From the NCBI GenBank assembly GCA_963715055.1, contig CAVQRB010000014.1, forward strand, positions 104,634-168,633: DNA of 64,000 bases. The letters run 5' to 3'. Positions 18,727 to 27,429 of this stretch are shown in pieces. The notes beneath the pieces were generated by a model, which saw nothing but the letters and a program-made list of their open reading frames with translations, was not told where the DNA came from and did no database searches. Made by a program: the position numbers and the translations under genes. Origin of the DNA: CAVQRB01 sp963715055 (GTDB lineage Bacteria; Pseudomonadota; Alphaproteobacteria; Rhodobacterales; Rhodobacteraceae). Positions within the stretch are counted from its first letter, which is position 1. Each line of letters opens with the position of its first letter.

Positions 18727-18744
18727 CCTCAAGTCAGGTTTAGA
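18727..18744. promoter_or_regulatory. Candidate SoxR operator
   Basis: CCTCAAGT at 18727-18734 equals one half-site of the known SoxR box; the full 18 bp agree at 13 positions by eye. TTGACC at 18723-18728 could be the -35 hexamer of the divergent VOC gene, giving the long spacer typical of MerR-type promoters. The site lies between soxR and the VOC gene. Confidence 0.5.
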
Positions 18745-18788
18745 AATTACGGTGAGTCGCAGGCAAAGTCCACAAGAAGGAGACAAGA

Positions 18789-19169
18789 ATGCCCGCGACC
18801 CTGGAACACGCCAACATCACCGTCAGCGATGCCGACGCCACCGCCGCATGGATGTGCGATCTCTTCGGTTGGCATGTGCGATGGAAGGGCCCCGCGATCG
18901 ACGGCGGCACCTCGTTGCACGTCGGCACCGAGGCGCAATATCTCGCGCTCTACCAACCTGCGCGCCCCTTGCAGCCGAAGGACGATAGCTACACTACGCA
19001 AGGTGGTCTCAACCATCTCGCCGTGGTCGTCGACGACATCGACGCCGCCGAGCAGGCTGTCGGGGCAGCGGGCTTCAAGCCCACGTCACATGCCGACTAC
19101 GACCCCGGTCGCCGCTTCTATTTCAAGGATCAGGACGGCATCGAATTCGAGGTCGTGTCTTACAATTGA
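18789..19169 (+). CDS. VOC-superfamily (glyoxalase/dioxygenase fold) protein
   Basis: 126 residues, MPATLEHANITVSDADATAA at the start. The VOC fold with HANITV and LNHLAVVVDDIDAAEQA is clear, and the C-terminal FKDQDGIEFEVVSY supplies a metal Glu. It is divergent from soxR across a putative SoxR operator, so it is likely a SoxR-controlled gene. It may detoxify a reactive compound; substrate unknown. AAGGAG precedes the ATG. Confidence 0.82.
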   Translation: MPATLEHANITVSDADATAAWMCDLFGWHVRWKGPAIDGGTSLHVGTEAQYLALYQPARPLQPKDDSYTTQGGLNHLAVVVDDIDAAEQAVGAAGFKPTSHADYDPGRRFYFKDQDGIEFEVVSYN

Positions 19170-19322
19170 ACAAGGGCGCGCATGGCCCGGTTCCGGCAAA
19201 GAGCCACCGGTCCCGCCAGTGCCCCCTTGCATTCCACCTCGCCTTTGGGTCAGTAATTGGGAAGACAAGTTCCGCGGCCCCCGGCACTGCCGGCGGGCCG
19301 CATCATTTCGTGGAAGCCGACG

Positions 19323-19793
19323 ATGGACAAGATACCCATGACCCGCAAGGGCCATTCCGATCTGGAAGCCGAGCTCAAGCAGCTCAAATCCGTGGAGCGG
19401 CCGCAGATCATCAAGGCAATCGCAGAGGCGCGCGAGCATGGCGATCTGTCGGAGAACGCCGAGTACCATTCTGCCCGCGAAAAGCAGTCCTTCATCGAAG
19501 GGCGCATCAAGGAGCTCGAAGGCGTGCTGGCGCTTGCCGAAGTGATCGATCCGTCGAAGCTCTCCGGCACGGTCAAGTTCGGGGCGACGGTCACGCTGGT
19601 CGACGAGGATACCGACGAGGAGAAGACCTGGCAGATCGTGGGCGAGCATGAGGCCAGCATCGAGAACGGGCTGCTCAACATAAAATCTCCCATCGCGCGC
19701 GCACTGATCGGCAAGGACGAAGGCGACAGCGTCGATGTGCGCACGCCCGGCGGGATCAAGTCCTACGAAGTTCTGAAGATCGTCTACGCCTGA
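19323..19793 (+). CDS. greA: Transcription elongation factor GreA
   Basis: 156 residues. It binds RNA polymerase and stimulates cleavage of backtracked transcripts. The N-terminal coiled coil (MTRKGHSDLEAELKQLKSVE with GDLSENAEYHSA) and the C-terminal FKBP-like domain are clear. Start ATG 19323 gives the family start MDKIPMT. It is followed after 13 bp by a membrane-protein gene on the same strand. Confidence 0.95.
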   Translation: MDKIPMTRKGHSDLEAELKQLKSVERPQIIKAIAEAREHGDLSENAEYHSAREKQSFIEGRIKELEGVLALAEVIDPSKLSGTVKFGATVTLVDEDTDEEKTWQIVGEHEASIENGLLNIKSPIARALIGKDEGDSVDVRTPGGIKSYEVLKIVYA

Positions 19794-19806
19794 CAGGAAG
19801 ACTGAT

Positions 19807-20845
19807 ATGGCCGACACCTCGGAGCAGACCGAAGACAACAGGCAGCGCGCCCGCCCGACTCCTCTCGGCATCTACGACAGGCCCAATGCGGAGACGATCA
19901 CCGGTATCGAGATTGCAGCAATCGTTCTCTCCGGCGTCTGGCTTCTCGGGGCGATCATCTTCTTTGTGATGCTGCCGCCCGAAGCCGATGCCACTGGCGC
20001 CGGTTCCCTGCGGTTTCTGATGATGCTGATGGCGATCTTCATGCCGGTCGCGATGATCTGGGTCGCCGCCACGGCGGCGCGGTCTTCACGGATCATGCGC
20101 GAGGAAAGCCAACGCCTGCAGGCCGCCATCGACGCGATTCGCCATACTTACGTGAACCAGAACCAGGCTGGCGGGATGGCAAGCGAAGCCGCTTCCGTGA
20201 CCCGCAAACTCGATGAAATCGCCGCGGCGGCCCGCAAGACGGAAACCGTTCTGGCGACCTTCTCCTCGCGCCGGGAACACGTGCGGCAATCGCCGGCTGC
20301 GGCGGCTATCGCCCACCGTGCGCGACGACCAGCCGGCGCTGGCTCTCGGCACACAGGCAGAGGATATCTCGCCACCCCTCGCCGCGGAGGATTTCATCCG
20401 GGCGCTGAATTTTCCCGAAACTGCGGAGGACAAGGACGGCTTCGCAGCCCTGCGCCGTGCCCTGAAGGATCGCAACGCCGCGCAACTGATCCAGGCCGCG
20501 CAGGACGTGCTGACGCTGCTGAGCCAGGACGGCATCTACATGGACGACCTGCGCCCCGACCGGGCCCGCCCGGAGATCTGGCGCGAGTTCGGGCAGGGCG
20601 CGCGCGGCCGCGCCATCGCAGCACTCGGCGGCATCAGGGACCGGTCATCCTTGGCGCTTACCAGCGGGCGCATGAAGCAGGATCCGATCTTCCGCGATGC
20701 CGCCCACCACTTCCTGCGCCGCTTCGACAAGACCTTTGCGAGTTTCGAGAAAACCGCATCCGATGGCGAGATTTCCGCGCTCGCCGAGACCCGCACCGCG
20801 CGGGCCTTCATGCTTCTGGGCCGTGTCGCCGGAACCTTCGACTAG
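19807..20845 (+). pseudogene. Conserved membrane protein, frameshifted
   Basis: The 5' part (from MADTSEQTEDNRQRARPTPL) has two membrane segments near residues 32-53 and 62-88, then a coiled coil ending near ATFSSRRE. The C-terminal 180 residues (from about TVRDDQPALALG) read in the +1 frame: ISPPLAAEDFIRALNFPETA, QAAQDVLTLLSQDGIYMDDL and a final LLGRVAGTFD. One extra base between about 20277 and 20316 would explain it; without it the protein is about 346 residues. No family name is known to me. The stop overlaps the end of the moeA gene by 4 nt. Confidence 0.7.
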
Positions 20846-22914
20846 AGCCCGAAACTGCCAAAGGGAATGTAGCGTACGGGAACCCCCGGCGTGATCTCCA
20901 TCGCCCCGTGCGGCAGTTCCACAAGACCTTCGGCCCAGGCGAGCCCCGAGATGCGCCCCGATCCCTCGGAGGCAAAGACTTCTGCCTGTCCGTCTCGGAT
21001 CCGGGCACGAAGAAACTCGCTGCGGCCCGCCTTCTTGCGCTTTGAGAAGGCGGCAGGCACGTCGAAACCCTGCGGTGTGGGCCAGTTCTCGCCCGCCAGT
21101 CGGGCCAGCGCGGGACGGGCGAAAACCAGCGCGCAGACCATCGCCGCCACAGGGTTTCCCGGCAGACCGAAGACCGGCACGCCCTGCCATTGCCCCAAGG
21201 CCAGAGGACGCCCCGGTTTGACCGCAATCCGCCAGAGCGTCATCGCACCCGCCTCGCGCAGAAGCGCCGAGACATGATCCTCGTCGCCGGCGGAGGCCCC
21301 GCCACTGGTCAGAATGGCATCCGCAGTCGCAGACCCTTCATCGAGCCGGGCAGCAAGTGCGGCACGGTCATCCGGCACCCTGCCCAGATCGACGGGCAGA
21401 TGTCCGAAACGCCGGAGCATCCCGAGCAGCATCGGCCGGTTGGCGTCAAAGATCTGCCCGGCGCGGGCGGAAGCGCCTGCCTCGACCAGTTCCGCCCCCG
21501 TGGAGAGCACGCCAACCCGCAAGGGACGAAAGGTCTCGACCTCGCTCACGCCCGTGGCCGCCAGAAGGGCGGCCTGCGCCGGGCCGATCCGCGCGCCGGC
21601 CTGTGCCACGACGGCACCGGCCACCACGTCTTCACCGGCTTTTCGTGTATTCGCCCCCGGTTTGATCGGACCGCGAAAGGCGATCTGCCCGTCGGTCGAG
21701 GTCACGTCCTCCTGCAAGACCACGGTATCGACACCGCGCGGCAGGGCAGCTCCAGTCAACACCCGGATTGCTTCGCCGGCAGCCACCTGCCCCGGCGCAT
21801 CTCCGGCGGCCGCACGGCCCACAGCGAGCGGCAGCACATGCACGCCGTCGCCCCGGCCGCCCGCAAACCCGTAACCGTCCACCGCCGTATTGGGCAGCGG
21901 CGGATTGCTGCGTTTAGCGGCGACATCCGCCGCAAGCACCCTGCCCATGGCAGCCGAAACATCCAGCGTCTCGCGGCCTGTCACCGGCGTCAGGCGCTCT
22001 CGCAACTGATCCAGTGCTTCGCTGACCGGGGTCCAGTGCACACCCGGCGGCAAGGCGAAACAGTTGTTCGAAAGCCTCGGCGGGCGCATCGCTGCCTGAC
22101 ACAGCACGTCTTCGCAGCCCAGGCCGAAGATCCAGCCTTCCTCCTTCGCCGAAACGTCAAGCACCCCACCCAACTCCTCCGGCGTCAGCGATGAGATCAT
22201 CCGCGCGACTTCGCGCACCTGCCAGGCATCCTTGATCCAGCCGTCCGGTGCCGCGCCGAGCGTGAGCGACGGCCAGATCTCGACGAAGGCGACCGGGCGC
22301 GTCAAAGGCTCGAACGGCCAGACCGCCGCACCAAAGCGCCGCCGGAGCCGCTCGAGAACCGGCAAGCCCATGAAGACCTGCGAGCCGACCGCACCCGCAC
22401 CCGCCATCTGCCAACAGGTGAAGGCCCCCTTGGCCCGCTGCTCTGCTTCCCGGCGGTCCGGGAAGGGGTTCTGGTAGTCCGTTTTCCTACGCGGCAGGCC
22501 TTCGATCTCGCGTGACAAGCCATTGGCCCAGAACGGCCCATGCCCGCCGAAGCGCAGGTTGATCTCACCGGCCAGATCGAAGCGGTTGTTGGCTTTTGGC
22601 GCGTCCTCCACGCGGGCCTCGAACCACTGCCACAGGGCAAGCGGATCGTCCGAGCCGGTCAGCGCATAGCAGAAGCCCTGCGGGTAGCCGAAGGGGAAAT
22701 CGAACCCCGCCATGACCCGGCGGCCCGCGGCCATTTCCGCCTCCAGTGTTGCCGCGATCCAGGTCTCGGCCATCTGTCTGTTGCGCAGGTAGACGGGCTC
22801 TTCCGCCCGTCCCTCGCGCGCGATGCAGGCCCAGATCGCATCGGCTGTCGGGCGCGCGCCGCGATCGTTCCCCCCCGCCCAATCGACCATCAGAAAGCTG
22901 TCGAAAGACGTCAC
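20842..22914 (-). CDS. moeA: Fusion of an RNase-H-like (DUF429-like) domain and MoeA
   Basis: 690 residues. Residues about 1-270 are not MoeA: VDWAGG at the start, AGFDFPFGYPQGF and FVEIWPSL resemble DUF429-type RNase-H-like folds. Residues about 290-690 are MoeA, the molybdopterin molybdotransferase: NTAVDGYGF, LTGAALPRGVDTVVLQED, LSTGAELVE, TSGGASAGDEDHV and GLPGNPVAAMV. It is the last gene of an operon fdhD-mobA-mobB-moeA with 4-nt overlaps, so the added domain acts in molybdenum cofactor handling or is a passenger. No frameshift joins the parts. Confidence 0.85.
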   Translation of the reverse strand: MTSFDSFLMVDWAGGNDRGARPTADAIWACIAREGRAEEPVYLRNRQMAETWIAATLEAEMAAGRRVMAGFDFPFGYPQGFCYALTGSDDPLALWQWFEARVEDAPKANNRFDLAGEINLRFGGHGPFWANGLSREIEGLPRRKTDYQNPFPDRREAEQRAKGAFTCWQMAGAGAVGSQVFMGLPVLERLRRRFGAAVWPFEPLTRPVAFVEIWPSLTLGAAPDGWIKDAWQVREVARMISSLTPEELGGVLDVSAKEEGWIFGLGCEDVLCQAAMRPPRLSNNCFALPPGVHWTPVSEALDQLRERLTPVTGRETLDVSAAMGRVLAADVAAKRSNPPLPNTAVDGYGFAGGRGDGVHVLPLAVGRAAAGDAPGQVAAGEAIRVLTGAALPRGVDTVVLQEDVTSTDGQIAFRGPIKPGANTRKAGEDVVAGAVVAQAGARIGPAQAALLAATGVSEVETFRPLRVGVLSTGAELVEAGASARAGQIFDANRPMLLGMLRRFGHLPVDLGRVPDDRAALAARLDEGSATADAILTSGGASAGDEDHVSALLREAGAMTLWRIAVKPGRPLALGQWQGVPVFGLPGNPVAAMVCALVFARPALARLAGENWPTPQGFDVPAAFSKRKKAGRSEFLRARIRDGQAEVFASEGSGRISGLAWAEGLVELPHGAMEITPGVPVRYIPFGSFGL

Positions 22915-23402
22915 AAGCCGACCTCGGCAAGGATGAAATCGGCGATGGCGCCCGTATCATTCAGATCGAACACCGGGCGATCGAGCTGCAGCGGCACATC
23001 GGAGGCTACCGCCTTGACCGTTGGATCCTCCTGCGCGATCAAGGGGTTCCCGGTCTCGGCGCGGAAAGCCTCGACTTTTGGGTGGGCATCGCGCTTGTAG
23101 CCTTCGATCAGCACCAGATCGACGGGCGCGAGTTTCGCAAGCAGGTCTTCAAGGCGCGGCTCCGCCTCGCCGCGCAACTCGTGCATCAGGGCAAAACGCT
23201 TTCGCGAGGCCAGAAGCACCTCGGTCGCACCCGCCTGACGGTGGCGGTAACTGTCCTTGCCCGGGTGATCCACGTCGAAGACATGGTGTGCGTGCTTGAT
23301 CGTCGAGACCGAAAAACCGCGCCCGCAGATCTCGGTGACAAGGCGCTCCATCAGGCCGGTCTTGCCGGCGTTCTTCCAGCCGACGATGCCGTAAAGTCTC
23401 AT
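22911..23402 (-). CDS. mobB: Molybdopterin-guanine dinucleotide biosynthesis adaptor MobB
   Basis: 163-residue GTPase-like protein with P-loop GWKNAGKTGL at residues 8-17 and TIKHAHH, as in MobB. It assists MobA in forming the guanylated molybdopterin of DMSO-reductase-type enzymes and formate dehydrogenases. It overlaps both neighbours by ATGA. Confidence 0.9.
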   Translation of the reverse strand: MRLYGIVGWKNAGKTGLMERLVTEICGRGFSVSTIKHAHHVFDVDHPGKDSYRHRQAGATEVLLASRKRFALMHELRGEAEPRLEDLLAKLAPVDLVLIEGYKRDAHPKVEAFRAETGNPLIAQEDPTVKAVASDVPLQLDRPVFDLNDTGAIADFILAEVGL

Positions 23403-24007
23403 AGCAACCCTTCCGCCCGGGCCAGATCCTCGGGTGTATTGACGTTGAAGAAGGGATCGAAGCCGGATACCGGAAAGACCGCCTCGCGCCCCTCATGCGC
23501 TTGGGTCCAGAGCACAACCTTGCGCAGCCCGCCCCCCAGGGCTTCGCGCAGATCGTCGCGCAGGGCCACCGGCCAGAGCCCGAAGGTCGGATGCCTGACC
23601 GTGCCGCGCGCCGGATCGGGGGTGGCGGCGAGCACCAGCGGATGGGTCATCCCTTCGCCGGCGAGCTGCAGCTGCGGCACTAGATCGGCGGGAAAGAAGG
23701 GCGTATCCGCGGCTGCGGTGACGATGCTCTCGGCACCCTGCGCCGCGGCCCAGTCGAGCCCCGCCAGCACGCCGGCCAATGGCCCTGCGAACCCGTCGAT
23801 GCTATCGGCCAGAACCGGCAGACCGAAGCGCTCAAACCGCGCGGGATCTCCGTTGGCGTTGAGCGCGAGGCCCGCGACCTGCGGCGCCAGCCGCGCGATG
23901 ACACGGGTCAGCAGCGACTGCCCGCCCAGAGCCAGCAGCCCCTTGTCGCCGCCGCCCATACGCGTGGCCTGTCCGCCCGCGAGGATCACGCCCAACGGCT
24001 GCTTCAT
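23399..24007 (-). CDS. mobA: Molybdenum cofactor guanylyltransferase MobA
   Basis: 202 residues. Attaches GMP to molybdopterin. The nucleotidyltransferase motif VILAGGQATRMGGGDKGLL is at the N-terminus and FFNVNTPEDL at the C-terminus. The gene overlaps mobB by 4 nt at its 3' end and fdhD by 4 nt at its 5' end. Confidence 0.93.
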   Translation of the reverse strand: MKQPLGVILAGGQATRMGGGDKGLLALGGQSLLTRVIARLAPQVAGLALNANGDPARFERFGLPVLADSIDGFAGPLAGVLAGLDWAAAQGAESIVTAAADTPFFPADLVPQLQLAGEGMTHPLVLAATPDPARGTVRHPTFGLWPVALRDDLREALGGGLRKVVLWTQAHEGREAVFPVSGFDPFFNVNTPEDLARAEGLL

Positions 24008-24891
24008 GCGGCCCCCTTGCGCCCGGCGCGACGCGGCTCATCAGGGACAAGACCGGGATCGGCATCGCGCAAGAGCCGCTCCTGCCCCGAGAGGCAGACG
24101 AAACGCTGGCCCTTCATGCGGCCGATCAGGGTGAGGCCTACCTTGCGCGCGATCTCCACGCCCCAGGCGGTGAAGCCCGAGCGCGAGGCCAGCACCGGGA
24201 TGCCCATCATCGCGGTCTTGATCACCATTTCCGAGGTGAGACGCCCGGTGGTGTAGAGGATCTTGTCGCCGGCGGGCACGTCTTCGGACAGCATCCAGCC
24301 CGCGATCTTGTCCACCGCGTTGTGGCGGCCCACGTCCTCCATGTAGACCAGTGGCCGGTCCTGATGACAAAGCACCGTGCCATGGATCGCCCCGGCCTCC
24401 AGATAGAGCGAGGGCGTGCGGTTGATCCGCGCGCTCAGCGCATAGAGCCAGGAGGTGCGCACGTCTGTCGCGGGCAGGTGCACGCCTTCGAGCCCCTCCA
24501 TCATGTCGCCGAAGACCGTACCCACGGCGCAGCCGCTGGTGCGGGTCTTCTTGCGCATCTTCTCTTCGTAGTTCGTCTTGCGCGCCGTGCGCACGATTAC
24601 CGTTTCCAGTTCCTCGTCATAATCGACGCCGGTGATCTCATCCGACGGCGTCAGCATCCCCTGATTGCGCAGGAACCCCAGCGCAAGATAGTCCGGATAG
24701 TCGCCGATGGTCATGGCGGTGACAATCTCCTGCGCATTGAGGAAAATGGTAAGCGGACGTTCCTCGACGACGCGGGTGGTGATCTCCCGGCCCTCATGGT
24801 CGATGCCGGTCACGGCGCGCGTCAGACGCGGCGCATCGGGATCGGGCGCGATCAGGTAATCGCCGGTCTCCTCAAGCCTCGCCAATTGCAT
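24004..24891 (-). CDS. fdhD: Formate dehydrogenase sulfurtransferase FdhD
   Basis: About 295 residues. Moves sulfur to the bis-MGD cofactor so that formate dehydrogenase is active. Visible are YPDYLALGFLRNQGML, the Cys motif TRTSGCAVGTVFGD, and EDVGRHNAVDKIAGW. The start is uncertain: ATG 24891 has the sequence AGGGAGG directly against it, TTG 24885 has that same site at a good 6-nt distance, and ATG 24927 or TTG 24936 extend the frame. First gene of the cofactor operon; no formate dehydrogenase gene is in the window. Confidence 0.9.
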   Translation of the reverse strand: MQLARLEETGDYLIAPDPDAPRLTRAVTGIDHEGREITTRVVEERPLTIFLNAQEIVTAMTIGDYPDYLALGFLRNQGMLTPSDEITGVDYDEELETVIVRTARKTNYEEKMRKKTRTSGCAVGTVFGDMMEGLEGVHLPATDVRTSWLYALSARINRTPSLYLEAGAIHGTVLCHQDRPLVYMEDVGRHNAVDKIAGWMLSEDVPAGDKILYTTGRLTSEMVIKTAMMGIPVLASRSGFTAWGVEIARKVGLTLIGRMKGQRFVCLSGQERLLRDADPGLVPDEPRRAGRKGAA

Positions 24892-24939
24892 CCTCCCTAA
24901 GGCTGGGTTAGCTGTCGGGTCACACATTAAAAGCAACTC

Positions 24940-25671
24940 ATGACCTCCACCACCGAGAAATCATCAGGCGCGGCCGCTACCTTCTGGAAGGGCTTTCGCA
25001 CCGGCCTGCCTTTCGTGCTCGTCGTCGGCCCTTTCGGCGTGCTCTTCGGCGTTCTGGCGACCGAAGCGGGACTGGATGTTATTGAAACACTTGCCTTTTC
25101 GGTCGTGGTTATCGCCGGTGCTGCGCAGTTCACCGCCCTGCAACTGATGTCCGAGCAGGCGCCAACGGCGATCGTTCTACTCTCAGCACTGGCGGTCAAT
25201 CTGCGCATGGCGATGTATTCGGCCTCGCTGACACCATGGATTGGTGCTGCACCACTCTGGCAGCGGGCGATCATCGCCTATTTCACGCTTGATCAGTCCT
25301 ACGCCTGTTCGATTCAGGAATATGAGGCGAAACCGCATATGTCTGTGCCGCAGCGTGTCGCCTATTTCGCTGGCGCCGTGGCCCCTGTGGTGCCCGCCTG
25401 GTACCTCTGCACTGTGGTCGGCGCGTTGATCGGCGCGCGCATTCCCGAGAGCTGGGCACTGGATTTCGCCCTGCCGATCACCTTCCTGGCACTGGTGGCA
25501 CCAATGCTGCGCACGCCCGCGCATCTCGTCGCCGCCTTCGTCTCCATCGTGGTCAGCTTGCTGGCAGCCGGGGTTCCCTATTCGCTGGGTCTCATCATCG
25601 CCGGCACACTGGGCATGATGGCCGGGGCGCAGGCGGAAGTCCTGCTTGAACGCCGGAAAGCGCTCGCATGA
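24940..25671 (+). CDS. azlC: AzlC-type branched-chain amino acid exporter, large subunit
   Basis: 243 residues with several membrane segments. AzlC motifs are FRTGLPFVLVVGPFGVLFG, GAAQFTALQLM and NLRMAMYSASLTPWIG. Together with AzlD it exports branched-chain amino acids or analogues. It overlaps azlD by 4 nt and is divergent from fdhD with at most about 50 bp between starts. Confidence 0.88.
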   Translation: MTSTTEKSSGAAATFWKGFRTGLPFVLVVGPFGVLFGVLATEAGLDVIETLAFSVVVIAGAAQFTALQLMSEQAPTAIVLLSALAVNLRMAMYSASLTPWIGAAPLWQRAIIAYFTLDQSYACSIQEYEAKPHMSVPQRVAYFAGAVAPVVPAWYLCTVVGALIGARIPESWALDFALPITFLALVAPMLRTPAHLVAAFVSIVVSLLAAGVPYSLGLIIAGTLGMMAGAQAEVLLERRKALA

Positions 25672-25994
25672 TAGATCAATCGACGCTCTGGACGGTGATC
25701 CTCGGTCTTGGCGCGGGCAGCTACCTGCTGCGTTTCACCTTTATCGGTCTTGTCGGCAACCGGCCAATGCCCGCCTGGCTTCTGCGCCACCTGCGATATA
25801 CGGCGGTCGCCATCCTGCCCGCTCTGGTGGCGCCGCAGATCCTCTGGCCCGCCGCGACCGATGGGCAGACCGATCCGGCGCGTCTCGCCGCGGCCTGCGT
25901 GACACTCGCGGTCGGTCTCTGGACGAAAAACCTCTTCGCGGCGATTTTCGCGGGTGCCGCCACGCTCTATGCCCTGCTGTACCTGCTGGGTTGA
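25668..25994 (+). CDS. azlD: AzlD-type branched-chain amino acid transport protein, small subunit
   Basis: 108 residues with about four membrane segments (for example TVILGLGAGSYLLRFTFIGL and YTAVAILPALVAPQIL). This is the AzlD partner placed immediately after azlC, overlap ATGA. Confidence 0.87.
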   Translation: MIDQSTLWTVILGLGAGSYLLRFTFIGLVGNRPMPAWLLRHLRYTAVAILPALVAPQILWPAATDGQTDPARLAAACVTLAVGLWTKNLFAAIFAGAATLYALLYLLG

Positions 25995-26021
25995 TCGCCG
26001 TCGCCATGACGCGTGGCAGGT

Positions 26022-26618
26022 TCAGATTTGCGCTGCCGCGATCCCGTCACGCACATCGCCCTCGTCGTTCTCGTAGTATTTTTCGGTTTTCACATCCGGG
26101 CGGGCAGCCACCTGCTCCATCAGATTGATCGGATAGAAGGTGACCTTGATGTTTTCGAAGCCCGGGACCTGCTGCAACAGGCGAGAGGTCGAGTTCGTGC
26201 AGAAGGAACCGGCGACCGACCCGTTGTTGCGCACGAGGTTCAGGGCCTGCTCGGCCTGCGCCGGGGTCACGTCGATTTCCTGTGTCACCACATGCCAGGT
26301 GCTGCGGGCATGGGCACTCTTGTAGGCGGCGAACCAGGCCGGGCTCACGCCGTAAAGTACGTCACCGCGCTCGGGCAGACCCTCGTGGATGAACGAGCCT
26401 GCCGGATCGAAGATCACCTGCTCGGACCCTGAGACCATCAGCGCCGTATGCCCGCCGCCACCGGTGCGGTTATTGATGACCGTGATCAGCGTCAGCTTCG
26501 GCGGGCCCGAGGGCACATAAGCCACAGCCGCCACGCGGGCGCGCGTCGCATCAAGTGAGCTCGGCGCAGCGCAAGCCGCCAGCCCTGCGAGCAGCGCAAG
26601 AACCATGATCAATCGCAT
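26022..26618 (-). CDS. Lipoprotein with a possible permuted papain-like fold
   Basis: 198 residues. Signal and lipobox (LAGLAAC, Cys16) indicate a lipoprotein. The body has GGGGHTALMV (His57) followed much later by SFCTNSTSRLL (Cys140). This His-then-Cys order resembles permuted NlpC/P60-like papain folds such as YiiX. This is inferred from motif order, not from a full match. Gene family otherwise unknown to me. It stands apart from its neighbours on the minus strand. Confidence 0.7.
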   Translation of the reverse strand: MRLIMVLALLAGLAACAAPSSLDATRARVAAVAYVPSGPPKLTLITVINNRTGGGGHTALMVSGSEQVIFDPAGSFIHEGLPERGDVLYGVSPAWFAAYKSAHARSTWHVVTQEIDVTPAQAEQALNLVRNNGSVAGSFCTNSTSRLLQQVPGFENIKVTFYPINLMEQVAARPDVKTEKYYENDEGDVRDGIAAAQI

Positions 26619-26663
26619 AGGATGCTCCGGTCACGGCGCCCCCCGATAGGGCACGCGCGTGGG

Positions 26664-26801
26664 TCAGAAGGTCAGGAAGATCGCCATCAGGATAAGCAGG
26701 ACAATGATCGCGATCACCGTGCGCGTCGTGAACGACATGAACCCGGCAAAAGTCTTTTCCTGCTCTTTGATGTCCATGCTTCCGTGTTTGTGTTCTGCCA
26801 T
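26664..26801 (-). CDS. aa3-type cytochrome c oxidase subunit IV
   Basis: 45 residues: MAEHKHGSMDIKEQEKTFAG followed by one membrane helix (TVIAIIVLLILMAIFL). It matches the small bacterial CoxIV subunit of aa3 oxidase in Rhodobacterales. The frame opens further upstream, but this ATG (26801) has GGAAGGA upstream and gives the family N-terminus. The other oxidase genes are not in the window. Confidence 0.85.
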   Translation of the reverse strand: MAEHKHGSMDIKEQEKTFAGFMSFTTRTVIAIIVLLILMAIFLTF

Positions 26802-26955
26802 TGCCGCAGTCCTTCCGTTTCTGTCGTGCTCAGCCCTAATGGATTCGTTTGGCCATGTCACCCGGTCACACGCCTTCTTGGGTCGAATGCACAATCATGC
26901 CTGTGCAGGACCACTACCACTTGCGAGTGTCAAGAACGCTTGTGCCACGAGAGGA

Positions 26956-27426
26956 TCAACCCTCCTCGGACTCCGCCTCGAGGCTCTGGACGAGGCGGAA
27001 GCCGATGCGGGTCGGTTCCTTCTGTTCGTCGGGCTTCGGCAGCGCTCGCAGCATCACGTTCAACTGGCTCACATGCTGGATCAGTTGGGTGCGGCCGCCC
27101 GTGGCCTCGGTGCCGTAAAAGGTCACGATATCCGGATCGAAATAGCCCATGCCTTCAATTCGCAGGACACCGGTACCGCCACCGGCAAACCCCATGGCGA
27201 CTTCCTGGCTGTTGTCGAGTTGGTCCTCGAAATTCCTGAGGTAGAGGATGATCCGTTCATAGGCCCATTGGGCTTCCGACTTCTCGGAGGCCGGCCGCCG
27301 GGTCAGCGCCTTGGGGATCGGTCTTGCGCAGGCACTGGTGACTTCCGGGTCGCAATGAACCTCATAAAGCCCTGCAAGGGCTGCGTCCTCGGCCGCCTCC
27401 GCAGCAGTCCTGATCTGGTCGCCCAT
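26956..27426 (-). CDS. Conserved hypothetical, DUF6173-like
   Basis: 156 residues. The core QWAYERIILYLRNFEDQLDN, GMGYFDPDIVTFYGTEATGG and LIQHVSQLNVMLRAL resembles the DUF6173 family as I recall it. No signal peptide or membrane segment. It follows the MBL gene by 3 bp on the same strand, so the two are probably cotranscribed. Function unknown. Confidence 0.7.
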   Translation of the reverse strand: MGDQIRTAAEAAEDAALAGLYEVHCDPEVTSACARPIPKALTRRPASEKSEAQWAYERIILYLRNFEDQLDNSQEVAMGFAGGGTGVLRIEGMGYFDPDIVTFYGTEATGGRTQLIQHVSQLNVMLRALPKPDEQKEPTRIGFRLVQSLEAESEEG

Positions 27427-27429
27427 CGC

